64,000 nucleotides of DNA from Erythrobacteraceae bacterium WH01K. Lineage in GTDB: Bacteria > Pseudomonadota > Alphaproteobacteria > Sphingomonadales > Sphingomonadaceae. The DNA is taken from the NCBI GenBank assembly GCA_027941995.1, contig CP115966.1:2480001-2544000 (forward strand). Direction: 5' to 3'. A program made the position numbers and the translations under genes. The notes under the pieces are model-generated. The model did no database searches and was not told where the DNA came from. It saw only the letters and a program-made list of their open reading frames with translations. Below, piece after piece: positions 1-9,967 of this stretch; the stretch's first letter is position 1, and each line of letters opens with the position of its first letter.

Positions 1-160
1 GGGCCGCCACCTTCTCGTTCAGGAGGACGCGCGGGGCCCGTGTCGAGCCGCCATACAGTACCAGCCGGACGGTGTTGGACCCGATGTCGATAATAGCCCG
101 CTCGGGTGTCTCGCCCGAGAACAGCCCGCCGGGATCGCCGTTTCGTCCGCGCAGGCTCAA
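1..160 (-). CDS. ppx: Exopolyphosphatase, Ppx/GppA family (N-terminal part; runs off left edge)
   Basis: The minus strand reads into the first beta strand of the sugar-kinase/Hsp70-like fold of Ppx/GppA phosphatases: the segment IIDIGSNTVRLVLYGG is the classic phosphate-1 motif. These enzymes hydrolyse terminal phosphates from polyphosphate or pppGpp. The only start codon in frame close to the motif is a TTG at 160-158 that overlaps the stop of the upstream polyphosphate kinase as TTGA, which suggests translational coupling. The pairing of ppk and ppx in one operon is common in alphaproteobacteria and fits synthesis and breakdown of the same polymer. About 53 codons are visible. The family is clear; the start is less certain. 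Confidence 0.85.
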   Translation of the reverse strand, partial: MSLRGRNGDPGGLFSGETPERAIIDIGSNTVRLVLYGGSTRAPRVLLNEKVAA

Positions 161-2418
161 TTCGCGGCGCCGATCGGAGCATCATCGCGGACCGCGTCCC
201 CATCGGGTCTGCGGCGAGCGGGCCGACGTAGGGACAATTTGGGCACCCCGCCCGCTTCCAGCGCGCCGCCGCGCCCCGACAGCGACGGGTTGGTCATGAA
301 GTAGCGATGACAGTTGAAGGGCTTGTCGCCCTCCGGCACGCGGTCATATGTACCATCGGGCTGCAATTCCCAGCTCTGTTCGGTGTCCAGCAGGTTGGCC
401 AGCAAGACCTGGTCGAGGATCTGGTTGTGGACCGTCGGGTTCTCGATCGGGACGAGTTGCTCGACCCGGCGGTCGAGGTTGCGGCCCATGAGGTCGGCGG
501 AAGAGATGAACAGCGATGTCTCCGGGCTGGGCATCGGGTGGCCATTCCCGAAGGCGTAGATGCGGCTGTGTTCGAGGAAACGCCCGATAATCGATTTGAC
601 GCGAATGTTCTGCGACATTCCCTCCACACCCGGACGCAGATTGCAGATGCCGCGCACGACCAGCTGGATCTCGACCCCTTCGCTGCTCGCCTCGTACAGC
701 CTGTCGATCATCCCGCTGTCGGACAGCTGGTTCATCTTCATCCAGATATTGGCCGGACGCCCGGCGCGTGCATGCTCGATTTCGCGCTCTATCCGCGCGT
801 AGAGCTCCTCGCGCAGGTCGATGGGCGAGACCGACAACATTTCCAGCCGCCTCGGTTCGACATAGCCGGTGACGAAATTGAACAGCTTGGCTGCATCACG
901 GCCCAGCCGCGGATCGGCGGTGAAATAGCTGAGATCGGTATAGATCTTCGCCGTGACCGGGTGATAATTCCCGGTCCCGAAATGGCAGTAGGTGCGAAAG
1001 CCGCTTTCCTCCCGCCGGACGATCATCGCGACCTTGGCATGGGTCTTCCAGTCCACGAAGCCGTAGATGACCTGCACACCCGCCCGCTCCAGCTTGCTGG
1101 CCCAATAGAGGTTCTGTTCCTCGTCGAAGCGGGCTTTCAGTTCGACGACGGCGGTGACCGACTTGCCGTTTTCCGCCGCCTCGACCAGCGCCTCGATCAC
1201 TTCGGACTGCGTGCCCGCACGGTAAAGCGCCTGCTTGATCGCCACGACATGGGGATCGACTGCCGCCTGCCGGATGAAATCGACCACCACGTCGAAGCTT
1301 TCATACGGGTGGTGGATGACTATGTCCTTCTCGCGGATGGCGGAGAACAGGTCGCCGTCATGTTCCAGCACGCGTTCGGGATAGCGCGGGGAGTAGCTGG
1401 CGAATTTCAGGTCCGGGCGATCCTCGTCGACGATGCCCGACAGGCCTTCGATGCCCAGCATCCCCTCGGTCTTCACGATCGTCGCACCCGGCGTATCCAG
1501 CCGGTCGCGCAGCAGGACTTCCGCTGTCGGACAGAAATCGTCCACCAGTTCCAGCTGGATCACCTGCCCGCGCCGCCGCCGCTGGATCGCCGTGCGGAAC
1601 GTGCGCACGAGATCCTCCGCCTCTTCCTCGATTTCGATATCGCTGTCACGCAGGACGCGGAACGCGCCGTCGCCGACGATGTCGAACCCGGGGAACAGAT
1701 ACTGCGCGAAGCGGGTAATCAGGCTCTCGATACTGATATAAAGCGCATCGTCGCTGCCGGTGCCCGACACGCGCAGGAACCGCGGGAGCGCGGTGGGAAT
1801 GAGGATCATCTCCACCAGTTCCTGATCCCCCTTGTGAAGGGTAAAAAGCAGCCCCAGCCCCTCGTTCTGGATGAACGGGAACGGGTGTGCCGGGTCGAGC
1901 GCCTGGGGCGTGATCACCGGCATGATCTCGTCGAGGAAATACCGTTTGAGCCACTGATAGGCCTGTTCGTCCACGCGTTCCTCGTCCGCCACATGGATTC
2001 CGCTGTCGGCGAGAAGGCGGCGCAATTCGCGCCAGGTGCTCTGCTGCTTGTCGCTCAGCCGGTCGAGCCGGGCGTGGATTTCGCTCAATTGCTGCGATGG
2101 CGAGCGCCCGTCGCTCGATATGCGGTCTATACCGCGCTGGACCTGCCCGACCAGCCCGGCCACGCGGATCATCAGGAATTCGTCCAGATTGCTGCCTGAA
2201 ATGGACAGGAACCGCACTCTTTCCAGCAGCGGATAGGCGGGGTTGCGGGCCTCTTCCAGAACGCGGTCGTTGAATTCCAGCCAGCTCAGCTCGCGGTTGA
2301 AATAGGCATCGCCTTCGTGCTGCCCCTGATCGTCGTCCATGGACGCCGCCAGTGCGGGGCGTGGCCTCGACGAAACCGGCGTTACAGGATCGTCGTCATT
2401 GCTGGCCGGGCTGTCCAT
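157..2418 (-). CDS. ppk1: Polyphosphate kinase 1
   Basis: PPK1 reversibly transfers the gamma-phosphate of ATP to long-chain polyphosphate. The 753-residue protein shows the N-terminal segment YFNRELSWLEFNDRVLEEA, the autophosphorylated-histidine region HFGTGNYHP near residue 480, and the second conserved histidine in RFLEHSRIYAF near residue 615. The open frame continues upstream to 2817, but that part lies opposite the acetyl-CoA synthetase gene. I chose the ATG at 2418 because AAGGA sits nine bases before it and the resulting length suits the family. An ATG at 2340 is an alternative. The gene is followed with a 4-base overlap by ppx. Confidence 0.95.
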   Translation of the reverse strand: MDSPASNDDDPVTPVSSRPRPALAASMDDDQGQHEGDAYFNRELSWLEFNDRVLEEARNPAYPLLERVRFLSISGSNLDEFLMIRVAGLVGQVQRGIDRISSDGRSPSQQLSEIHARLDRLSDKQQSTWRELRRLLADSGIHVADEERVDEQAYQWLKRYFLDEIMPVITPQALDPAHPFPFIQNEGLGLLFTLHKGDQELVEMILIPTALPRFLRVSGTGSDDALYISIESLITRFAQYLFPGFDIVGDGAFRVLRDSDIEIEEEAEDLVRTFRTAIQRRRRGQVIQLELVDDFCPTAEVLLRDRLDTPGATIVKTEGMLGIEGLSGIVDEDRPDLKFASYSPRYPERVLEHDGDLFSAIREKDIVIHHPYESFDVVVDFIRQAAVDPHVVAIKQALYRAGTQSEVIEALVEAAENGKSVTAVVELKARFDEEQNLYWASKLERAGVQVIYGFVDWKTHAKVAMIVRREESGFRTYCHFGTGNYHPVTAKIYTDLSYFTADPRLGRDAAKLFNFVTGYVEPRRLEMLSVSPIDLREELYARIEREIEHARAGRPANIWMKMNQLSDSGMIDRLYEASSEGVEIQLVVRGICNLRPGVEGMSQNIRVKSIIGRFLEHSRIYAFGNGHPMPSPETSLFISSADLMGRNLDRRVEQLVPIENPTVHNQILDQVLLANLLDTEQSWELQPDGTYDRVPEGDKPFNCHRYFMTNPSLSGRGGALEAGGVPKLSLRRPARRRPDGDAVRDDAPIGAAN

Positions 2419-2620
2419 GGGCTCGCATTCCTTGCAAGGCGGCGTTGATGGGGTTGTCCTATGCAAATGCACAGGCAAGGGCAACGTGCCCTGCGCGAGC
2501 GGTAATGGTGAACATGCTTTCGCTTGACCCGGTGCGATGCGGCAAGGCACGAACGGCGAGGAAAACGCAAATAAGCCGGGGCGCGCGCGGCGTGACCCCG
2601 CGACAGGGAGCAGGACGAGC

Positions 2621-4531
2621 ATGGTCGAACGCACAGTCGAACGCACACTGGCAGGAATGCAGGCTTCGCTTCGCAAGGACAGCGAAGCGCACTGGCTGGC
2701 CCAGGCGAAGCGGCTCGACTGGGACACCTTTCCGACGCGGGCAGACGAGAGCTCTTTCGACAAGGCGGATTTCGGGATCAGGTGGTTCGGCGACGGGCGG
2801 CTCAACGCCAGCGTCAACTGCCTCGACCGTCATCTCGATTTGCGCGGCGACCGGACTGCCATCGTGTTCGAGGGCGACGAGCCCGGGGAAGGCCGCCGGC
2901 TGACCTACCGCGAGGTCCATGAAGAGGTCTGCCGCTTCGCCAACGTCCTGAAGGCACGCGGCATCGGCAAGGGCGACCGCGTCATCATCTACATGCCCAA
3001 CATTCCCGAAGCTGCCTTCGCCATGCTGGCCTGTGCCCGCATCGGGGCGGTGCATTCGGTGGTTTTCGGCGGCTTCTCCCCCGACAGCCTCGCCGACCGC
3101 ATCCTGGATTGTGAAGCCGTGGCGCTCGTCACCGCCGACGAAGGCGTGCGCGGGGGCAAGCGCATTCCGCTCAAGGCCAATAGCGACGAGGCGCTGAAAC
3201 GCTGTCCGGGCGTGCATACGGTCGTGATGGTCGAGCGTACCGGCGGCGAGGTTTCCGTGGCCGAGGGCCGCGATGTCTGGTGGCACGAGGCCCGTGCCAC
3301 GGTCGAACCGGATTGCGCGCCGGAAGCAATGGAAGCGGAGGACCCGCTCTTCATCCTTTATACCAGCGGCTCAACCGGCAAGCCCAAGGGCGTGCTGCAT
3401 ACGACCGGCGGCTATCTGCTGTGGGTCACCCTGACCTACGACCTGCTGTTCGGCCCGGCCGAGGGCAAGGAAACGGACGACCTTTTCTGGTGCACCGCCG
3501 ACGTGGGCTGGATCACCGGCCACAGCTATCTCGTCTACGGCCCGCTTTCCAACGGCGCGCAGACGGTGATGTTCGACGGCGTGCCGAACTATCCCGATCC
3601 CGGCCGCTTCTGGGAAACCTGCCAACGGCTCGGCGTCACCGTCTTCTACACCGCGCCGACCGCGATCCGCGCCCTGATGCGCGAGGGCGAGGCGTGGCCT
3701 GCGAAATACGACCTGTCGAAGCTGCGCCTGCTGGGCTCGGTGGGCGAGCCGATCAATCCGGAGGCTTGGAACTGGTATCACCGCGTGATCGGCGGGGGCC
3801 GCTGCCCGATCGTCGATACCTGGTGGCAGACGGAAACGGGCGGCGCCCTGATCGCACCTGTTCCCGGCGTGGTCGAAACAAAGCCGGGCAGCGCGACGAA
3901 GCCCCTCCCCGGCGTTCATCCGCTGCTGGTCGATACAGAGGGCGAGGTGCTGGAGGGCGCGGTCGAGGGCAATCTGTGCCTGGCGCAAAGCTGGCCCGGC
4001 CAGATGCGCAGCGTTTACGGCGACCACCAGCGTTTCTTCGACACCTATTTCAGCACCTATCCGGGACGCTACTTCACCGGCGACGGCTGCCGCCGAGACG
4101 AAGATCGCTATTACTGGATTACCGGCCGGGTCGATGACGTCATCAACGTATCGGGCCACCGCATGGGCACGGCCGAAGTGGAAAGCGCGCTGGTCGCGCA
4201 TGACAGCGTGGCGGAGGCGGCCGTGGTCGGAATGCCGCACGACATCAAGGGACAGGGCATCTACGCCTATGTCACACTGACTGCAGACGTGGACGAGAAC
4301 GAGGACCTGCGAGAGGAATTGCGCCAGTGGGTTCGCAAGGAGATCGGCCCGATCGCGACCCCCGATGCGCTGCAATTCGCCCCTGCCCTGCCCAAGACCC
4401 GCAGCGGCAAGATCATGCGCCGAATCCTGCGCAAGATTGCGGAGGGACAACCCGAGCAGGTGGGCGACGTTTCGACTTTGGCGGACCCTGCCGTGGTGGA
4501 CGACCTGGTCGCGAACCGCATCGCGCCATGA
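2621..4531 (+). CDS. acs: Acetyl-CoA synthetase (AMP-forming)
   Basis: Activates acetate to acetyl-CoA through an acetyl-AMP intermediate in the cytoplasm. The 636-residue protein carries the adenylate-forming family motifs in order: the P-loop-like [11 protein letters not shown] near residue 246, the aromatic acetate-pocket segment WWQTETGG, the A5/A8 region YFTGDG followed by [17 protein letters not shown], and the C-terminal [12 protein letters not shown] whose lysine is the conserved, acetylatable catalytic residue. Length matches Acs (about 650). The ATG at 2621 follows a GGGAG ribosome site; an in-frame ATG at 2537 would add 28 residues unlike the family. It is divergent from ppk1 and overlaps moeA by ATGA. 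Confidence 0.95.
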   Translation: MVERTVERTLAGMQASLRKDSEAHWLAQAKRLDWDTFPTRADESSFDKADFGIRWFGDGRLNASVNCLDRHLDLRGDRTAIVFEGDEPGEGRRLTYREVHEEVCRFANVLKARGIGKGDRVIIYMPNIPEAAFAMLACARIGAVHSVVFGGFSPDSLADRILDCEAVALVTADEGVRGGKRIPLKANSDEALKRCPGVHTVVMVERTGGEVSVAEGRDVWWHEARATVEPDCAPEAMEAEDPLFILYTSGSTGKPKGVLHTTGGYLLWVTLTYDLLFGPAEGKETDDLFWCTADVGWITGHSYLVYGPLSNGAQTVMFDGVPNYPDPGRFWETCQRLGVTVFYTAPTAIRALMREGEAWPAKYDLSKLRLLGSVGEPINPEAWNWYHRVIGGGRCPIVDTWWQTETGGALIAPVPGVVETKPGSATKPLPGVHPLLVDTEGEVLEGAVEGNLCLAQSWPGQMRSVYGDHQRFFDTYFSTYPGRYFTGDGCRRDEDRYYWITGRVDDVINVSGHRMGTAEVESALVAHDSVAEAAVVGMPHDIKGQGIYAYVTLTADVDENEDLREELRQWVRKEIGPIATPDALQFAPALPKTRSGKIMRRILRKIAEGQPEQVGDVSTLADPAVVDDLVANRIAP

Positions 4532-5742
4532 TTGCACTGGAAGAGGCGCGCCGCCTGCTGGCCGCAAATTGCCAACCGCTGGGCCAATCTATGGGCAGCG
4601 AAACCGTCTCGCTGGCAGACGCAGCGGGGCGTATCTGTGCGAGCGACATAGCGGCGCTGGTCTCTGCCCCTCCGGCGGACCTGTCGGCGATGGACGGCTA
4701 CGCGGTCCGCCGCGCGGATTGCGCCGTAGGATCGCGCCTCCAAATCGTCGGAGAAAGCAGGGCCGGCACGCCCTTTCCAGGCTGCGTCGGAGCGGGCGAG
4801 GCAACGCTCGTTTCCACCGGCGCGCATATTCCCGGCGGAGCAGACCACATCCTGATCCTGGAAGATGCGTCCCGCAGCGACAGCACGGTCGTGGTCGAGC
4901 AGGAGCAGTCCGGGACAGGCCATATCAGGCGTTCCGGCATCGATTTCGTGCGCGGCGATGCACTGGTAAAAGCAGGCGAACAACTGACCGCGGCACGCCT
5001 GGCCCTGCTGGCCGCCGCGGGTCACGGCACCGCCAGCGTTTTCCAGAAGCCCCGTGTCGCCATCCTGACCAATGGCGACGAATTGCTGGACCCGGGAAGC
5101 GAGCCGGGCAACGCCAGTATCTATGACAGCAATTCGGTCGCCCTCGCCGTGCAGTTCACGGGGTTCGGAGCCGATGCATCCTGGATCGGGCGCGCAGGCG
5201 ACAGCGCGGACGAGGTTGCCGACAAGCTGGCACTGGGCGACGGGGCCGACCTTTTGGTCATCGCCGGAGGGGCGTCTGTCGGTCCGCACGACCTGGTCAA
5301 GGCGGCGTTTGGCGCTCTGGGCGGGGAAATCCTGTTCAGCAAGGTCGCCGTGCGTCCGGGAAAGCCGGTCTGGTTCGGAGGCCTGCCATCGGGCACCCGT
5401 GTCCTCGGCCTGCCCGGCAATCCGGCGTCCAGCTATGTGACAGCCCTTCTTTTCGGAAGGCTGGCGGTGGAGACGCTCGTCGGACTGGCGCCCCCTGCCT
5501 CGCTCGAACACGCCCTGCGACACGCGGCTGTGTCCCACGACCTAGATGCCAACGGTCCGCGTGAGACGTTCCAGCGCGCCGCATTGACGCACGGCACGGA
5601 CGGGGCGACGCGGATCGCGCTTACCGGCGCGCAGGACAGCAGCCTGCTGCGCCCGCTCGCCGCTGCCGATGCGCTGCTTTTCAGAAAGACGAACGCCCCG
5701 GCCGCAGGGGCCGGGGCGATTGTTCCCTACCTGCCGCTCTAG
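4528..5742 (+). CDS. moeA: Molybdopterin molybdotransferase MoeA
   Basis: MoeA inserts molybdate into adenylylated molybdopterin in the last step of molybdenum cofactor synthesis. The 404-residue protein begins [15 protein letters not shown] and shows the conserved MDGYAVR segment, the MoCF-binding motifs NGDELLDPG and [12 protein letters not shown], and PGKPVWFG then [10 protein letters not shown] in the C-terminal half. The ATG overlaps the acs stop as ATGA, so the two are probably co-transcribed, an unusual partnership for a Moco gene. A perfect GC-rich hairpin (5695-5703 with 5709-5717) lies inside its last codons. Open frame further upstream overlaps acs and is not part of the gene. Confidence 0.95.
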   Translation: MIALEEARRLLAANCQPLGQSMGSETVSLADAAGRICASDIAALVSAPPADLSAMDGYAVRRADCAVGSRLQIVGESRAGTPFPGCVGAGEATLVSTGAHIPGGADHILILEDASRSDSTVVVEQEQSGTGHIRRSGIDFVRGDALVKAGEQLTAARLALLAAAGHGTASVFQKPRVAILTNGDELLDPGSEPGNASIYDSNSVALAVQFTGFGADASWIGRAGDSADEVADKLALGDGADLLVIAGGASVGPHDLVKAAFGALGGEILFSKVAVRPGKPVWFGGLPSGTRVLGLPGNPASSYVTALLFGRLAVETLVGLAPPASLEHALRHAAVSHDLDANGPRETFQRAALTHGTDGATRIALTGAQDSSLLRPLAAADALLFRKTNAPAAGAGAIVPYLPL

Positions 5743-5757
5743 GCAGGCGGGCGGTGC

Positions 5758-7182
5758 TCAGACCGCCGCGTTCTTCTTCAGCATGATGACCTGCGGGTAA
5801 GTGAATTCCAGCAGGCCTTCCTTACCGTATTCCGCGCCGAAGCCGGACTGCTTGTGCCCGGCAAACGGCGTGTGCGGCGTCAGCTTCAGGAACTGGTTGA
5901 TCCAGACCGTGCCTGTCTCGAGCTGCTCGGCGATCTCCACGCCCTTGTCCTCGTCCTTCGTCCAGACCGCGCCGGCAAGGCCGTATTCGGAAGCATTGGC
6001 GCGCTCGATAACTTCTTTCTCGGTCGAGAACTTCATCAGCGGCATGACCGGTCCGAACTGTTCCTCTGCCACGATCCGTGCGTCTTCCGGCGGATTGTCG
6101 AGGATGGTCAGCGGCACGAAATAGCCCGTGCCGCTCGGGTCGGTATCGCCGCCGGTCAGGAACTTGTATCCCTTGTCCTTGGCATCCTGGATCAGTTCCA
6201 GCACCCGCTCGTACTGCTTCCTGTTCTGGATCGGTCCGACGCCCGTTCCCTGCTGCGAACCGTCGCCGACGGTCACGCCCTTCGCGTATTCCGCGATCGC
6301 CGCGCTCAGATCGTCGTAGATATCCTCGTGGATATAGACCCGCTTGGCCGCGATGCAGATCTGGCCTGCATTGGTGAAGCTGGCCCAGAACAGCTGCTCG
6401 GCCACTTTCTCCACGTCCGCATCGGGCATCACGATGCTGGCATCGTTCCCGCCCAGTTCCAGCGTGATGCGCTTCAGGTCGCCTGCCGCGCCTTCCATGA
6501 TCTTCTTGCCCGTGGCGGTGGAGCCCGTGAAAGTGATCTTGTCGATATCGGGATGCTCGGTGATGAGCGGGCCTAGGCTGTCTTCGCCGGTGATGATGTT
6601 GACAACGCCGGCAGGCACCTTGTCCGCGATCAGCTCGGCCAGCCTCAGCGTGGTCAGCGGCGTGAAGGGAGAGGGTTTCAGAACGATGGTGCAGCCCGAC
6701 AGCATGGCGGGCACGATCTTCTGGATCGCCATCGACACCGGGAAATTCCACGGCACGATGCCGCCGACCACGCCGACGGGAACGCGGCGGGTGCGGATCG
6801 ATTCCTTCTCGTTGTCCTGCACCAGCTCGTCTTCCAGATCGAGTTCGGCCTGGGTCGCGGCCATGTAGGCGGCGCCCATGATCTCGCCCTTGGCCTGCTG
6901 GTGCGGCTTGCCCTGCTCTGCCGTCAGCAGGCGGTAGAGCTCTTCGGAGTTCTCGTTGATGGCCCCGGCTATCGCCTTGATGGCATTCCGTCGCTCGTCC
7001 ATCGACGTCTTGCGCCAGGTCTTGAACGCGCGGCGCGCGGCTGCGACGGCCTGGTCCAGCTCGTCCTTGCCGCAGGCCGGGACCAGTCCGATGACTTCCT
7101 CCGTCGCGGGATTGACCACTTCGAAAGTCGAGCCTGCACCGGTCATCTTGCCGTCGACGAGGTTCTTGTACTGCGTTGCCAT
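5758..7182 (-). CDS. NAD(P)-dependent aldehyde dehydrogenase
   Basis: A 474-residue aldehyde dehydrogenase family protein oxidising an aldehyde to the acid. It shows the NAD-binding segment PWNFPVSMAIQKIVPAM, the catalytic glutamate in LELGGNDASIVM, the nucleophilic cysteine in GQICIAAKR and the C-terminal HKQSGFGAEYG. The start at 7182 follows AGGAGA; longer upstream frame overlaps the divergent glutathione transferase-like gene. The gene is convergent with moeA. Succinate-semialdehyde or similar small aldehydes are likely substrates by resemblance to short soluble family members, but the substrate cannot be read from the sequence. Confidence 0.9.
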   Translation of the reverse strand: MATQYKNLVDGKMTGAGSTFEVVNPATEEVIGLVPACGKDELDQAVAAARRAFKTWRKTSMDERRNAIKAIAGAINENSEELYRLLTAEQGKPHQQAKGEIMGAAYMAATQAELDLEDELVQDNEKESIRTRRVPVGVVGGIVPWNFPVSMAIQKIVPAMLSGCTIVLKPSPFTPLTTLRLAELIADKVPAGVVNIITGEDSLGPLITEHPDIDKITFTGSTATGKKIMEGAAGDLKRITLELGGNDASIVMPDADVEKVAEQLFWASFTNAGQICIAAKRVYIHEDIYDDLSAAIAEYAKGVTVGDGSQQGTGVGPIQNRKQYERVLELIQDAKDKGYKFLTGGDTDPSGTGYFVPLTILDNPPEDARIVAEEQFGPVMPLMKFSTEKEVIERANASEYGLAGAVWTKDEDKGVEIAEQLETGTVWINQFLKLTPHTPFAGHKQSGFGAEYGKEGLLEFTYPQVIMLKKNAAV

Positions 7183-7272
7183 GGGCGCTTCTCTCCTGAT
7201 GAACGTTCTTGCTTGCCCCGCAACATGGGCGCTGCCTCTGCCAGGCGCAATCGCTTTCCAAGAGGACGGTCG

Positions 7273-7821
7273 ATGAAACGCATCCCGGTTCTGCGGGATC
7301 GCTCCGTCGCGGAAACCGGCGTGGGCGGGACCATTCCCGACAGCCGCGCGATCTGCGGCTATGTCGAGAAGAAGCACCCGCAGACGCCGCTCTATCCCGA
7401 AGCCGCTTCCGATTACGGCAATGCCCTGTTTATCGAGGAATTCGCCGACACGAATCTCGCCGCTGCCGCCGGGCTGGGGATATTCCGTCCGCTGTTCTTC
7501 TCCATCATCAGCGGGAAAGAACCCGACATCGCCCGCGCACAGGAAACATGGGCCGGCCAGATGCCCGCAGTGCTCGATGTGCTGGAGCGCAGGCTGGGCG
7601 AGGCGGAATGGTTCGCGGGGCCTGCCATCTCGATCGCCGATTTCGCGGTCACGACGTGCCTGATGCAGGCCTCGCTCGTCGCGCAATTCGACCTGTCGCC
7701 ATGGCCCGCTTTGGCAGCTCATTTCGAGCGTATGACCGCCCGCGATTCCATCGCCGCGCCTTACGCGAACGCCGACCGTTTCGTGCGCAAGGCAATGCCG
7801 GAACGGATCGAACCGGGCTAA
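7273..7821 (+). CDS. Glutathione S-transferase family protein lacking most of the thioredoxin-like domain
   Basis: The 182-residue product starts MKRIPVLRDRSVAETG and continues IPDSRAICGYVEKKHP, which is the second half of a GST thioredoxin-fold domain (cis-proline loop IPVL and the gamma-glutamyl-binding DS). It then has a complete all-alpha C-terminal domain ending with ISIADFAVTTCLMQAS, the usual N-capping region. A normal GST has about 50 more residues before the IPVL motif, carrying the catalytic Ser, Cys or Tyr. Only 90 bases separate this start from the divergent aldehyde dehydrogenase start, and no GST-like residues occur there in any frame. AGAGGACGG precedes the ATG, so it may still be translated. 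Either a remnant or a shortened, non-catalytic GST. Confidence 0.7.
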   Translation: MKRIPVLRDRSVAETGVGGTIPDSRAICGYVEKKHPQTPLYPEAASDYGNALFIEEFADTNLAAAAGLGIFRPLFFSIISGKEPDIARAQETWAGQMPAVLDVLERRLGEAEWFAGPAISIADFAVTTCLMQASLVAQFDLSPWPALAAHFERMTARDSIAAPYANADRFVRKAMPERIEPG

Positions 7822-7860
7822 GCCTCAGTTCCCGTCCGCCCGCGGACCGTCGCTGCCTTT

Positions 7861-9690
7861 TTAGCTGGGCCGTGGGCCATTCTTGAAGCCGCCACCCTTG
7901 CGGTGCGGTTTCTTGCCGCCCTTGGCAGCAGACTTTCCGGCGAATTTCCCGCCGGGCCTGCTGCCGGGTTTGCCACCGGGTTTTCCGGGGCCGCCACCCT
8001 TGCGGAATGGCGGTTTGGGTCCACGTGCCGCGCCGAAATCCCCGTCGTCGCGGCCCCGGCGATGGCCGCGAGCCGCTTCGCGCGGGCCTTCGGATGGTTC
8101 GATGACCAGACGGTCCTGTTCATCGTCGCCCTGCGCGGTACGCGCCACGGCATCGTCGAATTTCGCAGCAACGGCGCGCGGGATCTGGAAATGCGTTTCG
8201 TTCGCTCCGATGCGGATGGCGCCGACTTCGTTGCGCGTGATGTGTCCGCGGCGGCACAGCAGCGGCAGGACCCAGCGCGGGTCGGCATTGTGGCGCCGCC
8301 CGATATCGATCCGGTACCAGACGGTGTCGTCGAACCCGTCGCGCCGTCGATCCTGCTTGTCTGCCTTGCGAGCCTCGGGCGTGTTGGCGATCAGCTCTTC
8401 GGGCCGGGGCATTTTCGACCGGTGCGCAGCGACCAGCGCCGCGGCAATATCCTCGGCCGAACGTTCGGCCATCAGTCGCTGCGCCAGCTTGCGGTCTTCC
8501 TTGTCGTATTCCGCCGGTTCCAGCAGCATTTCCATCAACCGCTCGCGGTCGGCGTAACGGATGTCCTTCGGCGTCGGGGCGTCGATCCAGTCCGCCTCGA
8601 TCCGCGCACCGCGCAGCATGGACTGCACGCGGCGCCGGCGCGGATAGGGAACGACCAGCACGGCGGTCCCCTTCTTGCCTGCACGTCCGGTCCGGCCCGA
8701 ACGATGCTGCAATGTCTCCGCATCGCGCGGGATTTCGACATGGACGACAAGGCTGAGGCTGGGCAGGTCGATCCCGCGTGCCGCCACGTCCGTGGCGACG
8801 CAGACCCGTGCCCGCTTGTCCCGCAGCGCCTGCATCGCGTGGTTGCGCTCGCTCTGCGAATGCTCGCCCGACAGGGCGACGACGGCAAAGCCGCGGTTCT
8901 GCAGCATGGCGTGGAAGCGGCGGACCTTGTCCCGCGTGGCGCAGAACAGGATCGCGGTTTCCGCCTCGTGGAAGCGAAGCAGGTTGACCACCGCCGCCTC
9001 GATTTCCGCCGGCGCGACGGTCACCGCCTGGTAGGCGATGTCGCCATGTCCCCGCTCGTCCCCGACGGTGGAGATACGCAGCGCGTCGTTCTGGTACCGG
9101 CGGGCCAGGGCCTCGATGGGCTTGGGCATGGTGGCCGAGAACAGCAGCGTGCGCCGACCCTCCGGCGTCGCGTCGAGGATTTCTTCCAGATCCTCGCGGA
9201 AGCCCATGTCCAGCATCTCGTCCGCCTCGTCGAGAACGGCTGCGCGCAGCGACGACAGGTCCAGCGCACCTCGCTCGAGGTGATCGCGCAGGCGACCCGG
9301 TGTGCCTACGACGATATGCGCGCCGTGTTTCAGCGCGCGGCGTTCCTTCGATGCGTCCATGCCGCCCACGCAGGTGGCAATGCGGGCATGGGCTGCGCCG
9401 TACAGCCAGCCCAGTTCGCGGCTGACCTGCAGCGCCAGTTCGCGCGTCGGTGCGATGATGAGTGCCAGAGGACTGGCTGCGAAGGGAAGCGCGCCTTCCT
9501 CGCCCAGCATCTCGTCCGCGATGGCAAGACCGAAGGCCACGGTCTTGCCCGATCCGGTCTGCGCGGACACCACGAGGTCGCGGCCCCTCGCATCGGGCGC
9601 GGTGACGGCCGCCTGCACCGCGGTCGGTGCTTCGTAGCCCTGGCCGGACAGCGCCTCGGCAAGGATCGGGGGAAGGTCGGAAAAGGACAT
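7861..9690 (-). CDS. deaD: DEAD-box ATP-dependent RNA helicase
   Basis: A 609-residue RNA helicase. In order it has the Q-motif region, motif I AQTGSGKT near residue 45, PTRELALQ, motif II as LDEADEML near residue 152, SAT, and motif VI HRSGRTGRAG. After the two RecA domains comes a DbpA/CsdA-type RNA-binding domain (RRGHITRNEVGAIRIG) and a low-complexity Gly/Lys/Arg-rich tail with repeats such as GGGPGKPGGKPG, typical of RNA chaperone helicases acting in ribosome assembly and cold adaptation. Start ATG at 9690 is the only candidate before motif I. It stands alone, convergent with the GST-like gene. Confidence 0.92.
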   Translation of the reverse strand: MSFSDLPPILAEALSGQGYEAPTAVQAAVTAPDARGRDLVVSAQTGSGKTVAFGLAIADEMLGEEGALPFAASPLALIIAPTRELALQVSRELGWLYGAAHARIATCVGGMDASKERRALKHGAHIVVGTPGRLRDHLERGALDLSSLRAAVLDEADEMLDMGFREDLEEILDATPEGRRTLLFSATMPKPIEALARRYQNDALRISTVGDERGHGDIAYQAVTVAPAEIEAAVVNLLRFHEAETAILFCATRDKVRRFHAMLQNRGFAVVALSGEHSQSERNHAMQALRDKRARVCVATDVAARGIDLPSLSLVVHVEIPRDAETLQHRSGRTGRAGKKGTAVLVVPYPRRRRVQSMLRGARIEADWIDAPTPKDIRYADRERLMEMLLEPAEYDKEDRKLAQRLMAERSAEDIAAALVAAHRSKMPRPEELIANTPEARKADKQDRRRDGFDDTVWYRIDIGRRHNADPRWVLPLLCRRGHITRNEVGAIRIGANETHFQIPRAVAAKFDDAVARTAQGDDEQDRLVIEPSEGPREAARGHRRGRDDGDFGAARGPKPPFRKGGGPGKPGGKPGSRPGGKFAGKSAAKGGKKPHRKGGGFKNGPRPS

Positions 9691-9967
9691 GACAGCTCTC
9701 GAATTACAGGCCGGGCCGCGTTCGAAGAGCGCAAGGCGGGGCGAATGGCGTCTCAGGGCGAGGCATGATGCCGGCGCCCGGAAACCGGAAACGGCAAATC
9801 GCTACCGCACGGGTGAGGGATCGCCGGGAAAATTGACAGAAAGGGAGTGCGACGGGCAGCCTGAACGGCGCGCCGTGCTCACCTTGCGCTTGGTCCTTTA
9901 CCTGCAATCATGCTGCAATGCACCAAAATTCGGCGCAGCCCGGATTGGCCCGGGGCAGGTTCGGTGC

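Noticed and set aside
307-2199. Long plus-strand open frame of 630 codons
   Set aside because: It is antisense to polyphosphate kinase, has no family likeness, and reflects GC-rich codon use on the other strand.
7903-9768. Long plus-strand open frame of 621 codons
   Set aside because: Antisense to the DEAD-box helicase; Gly/Arg-rich text with no domains.
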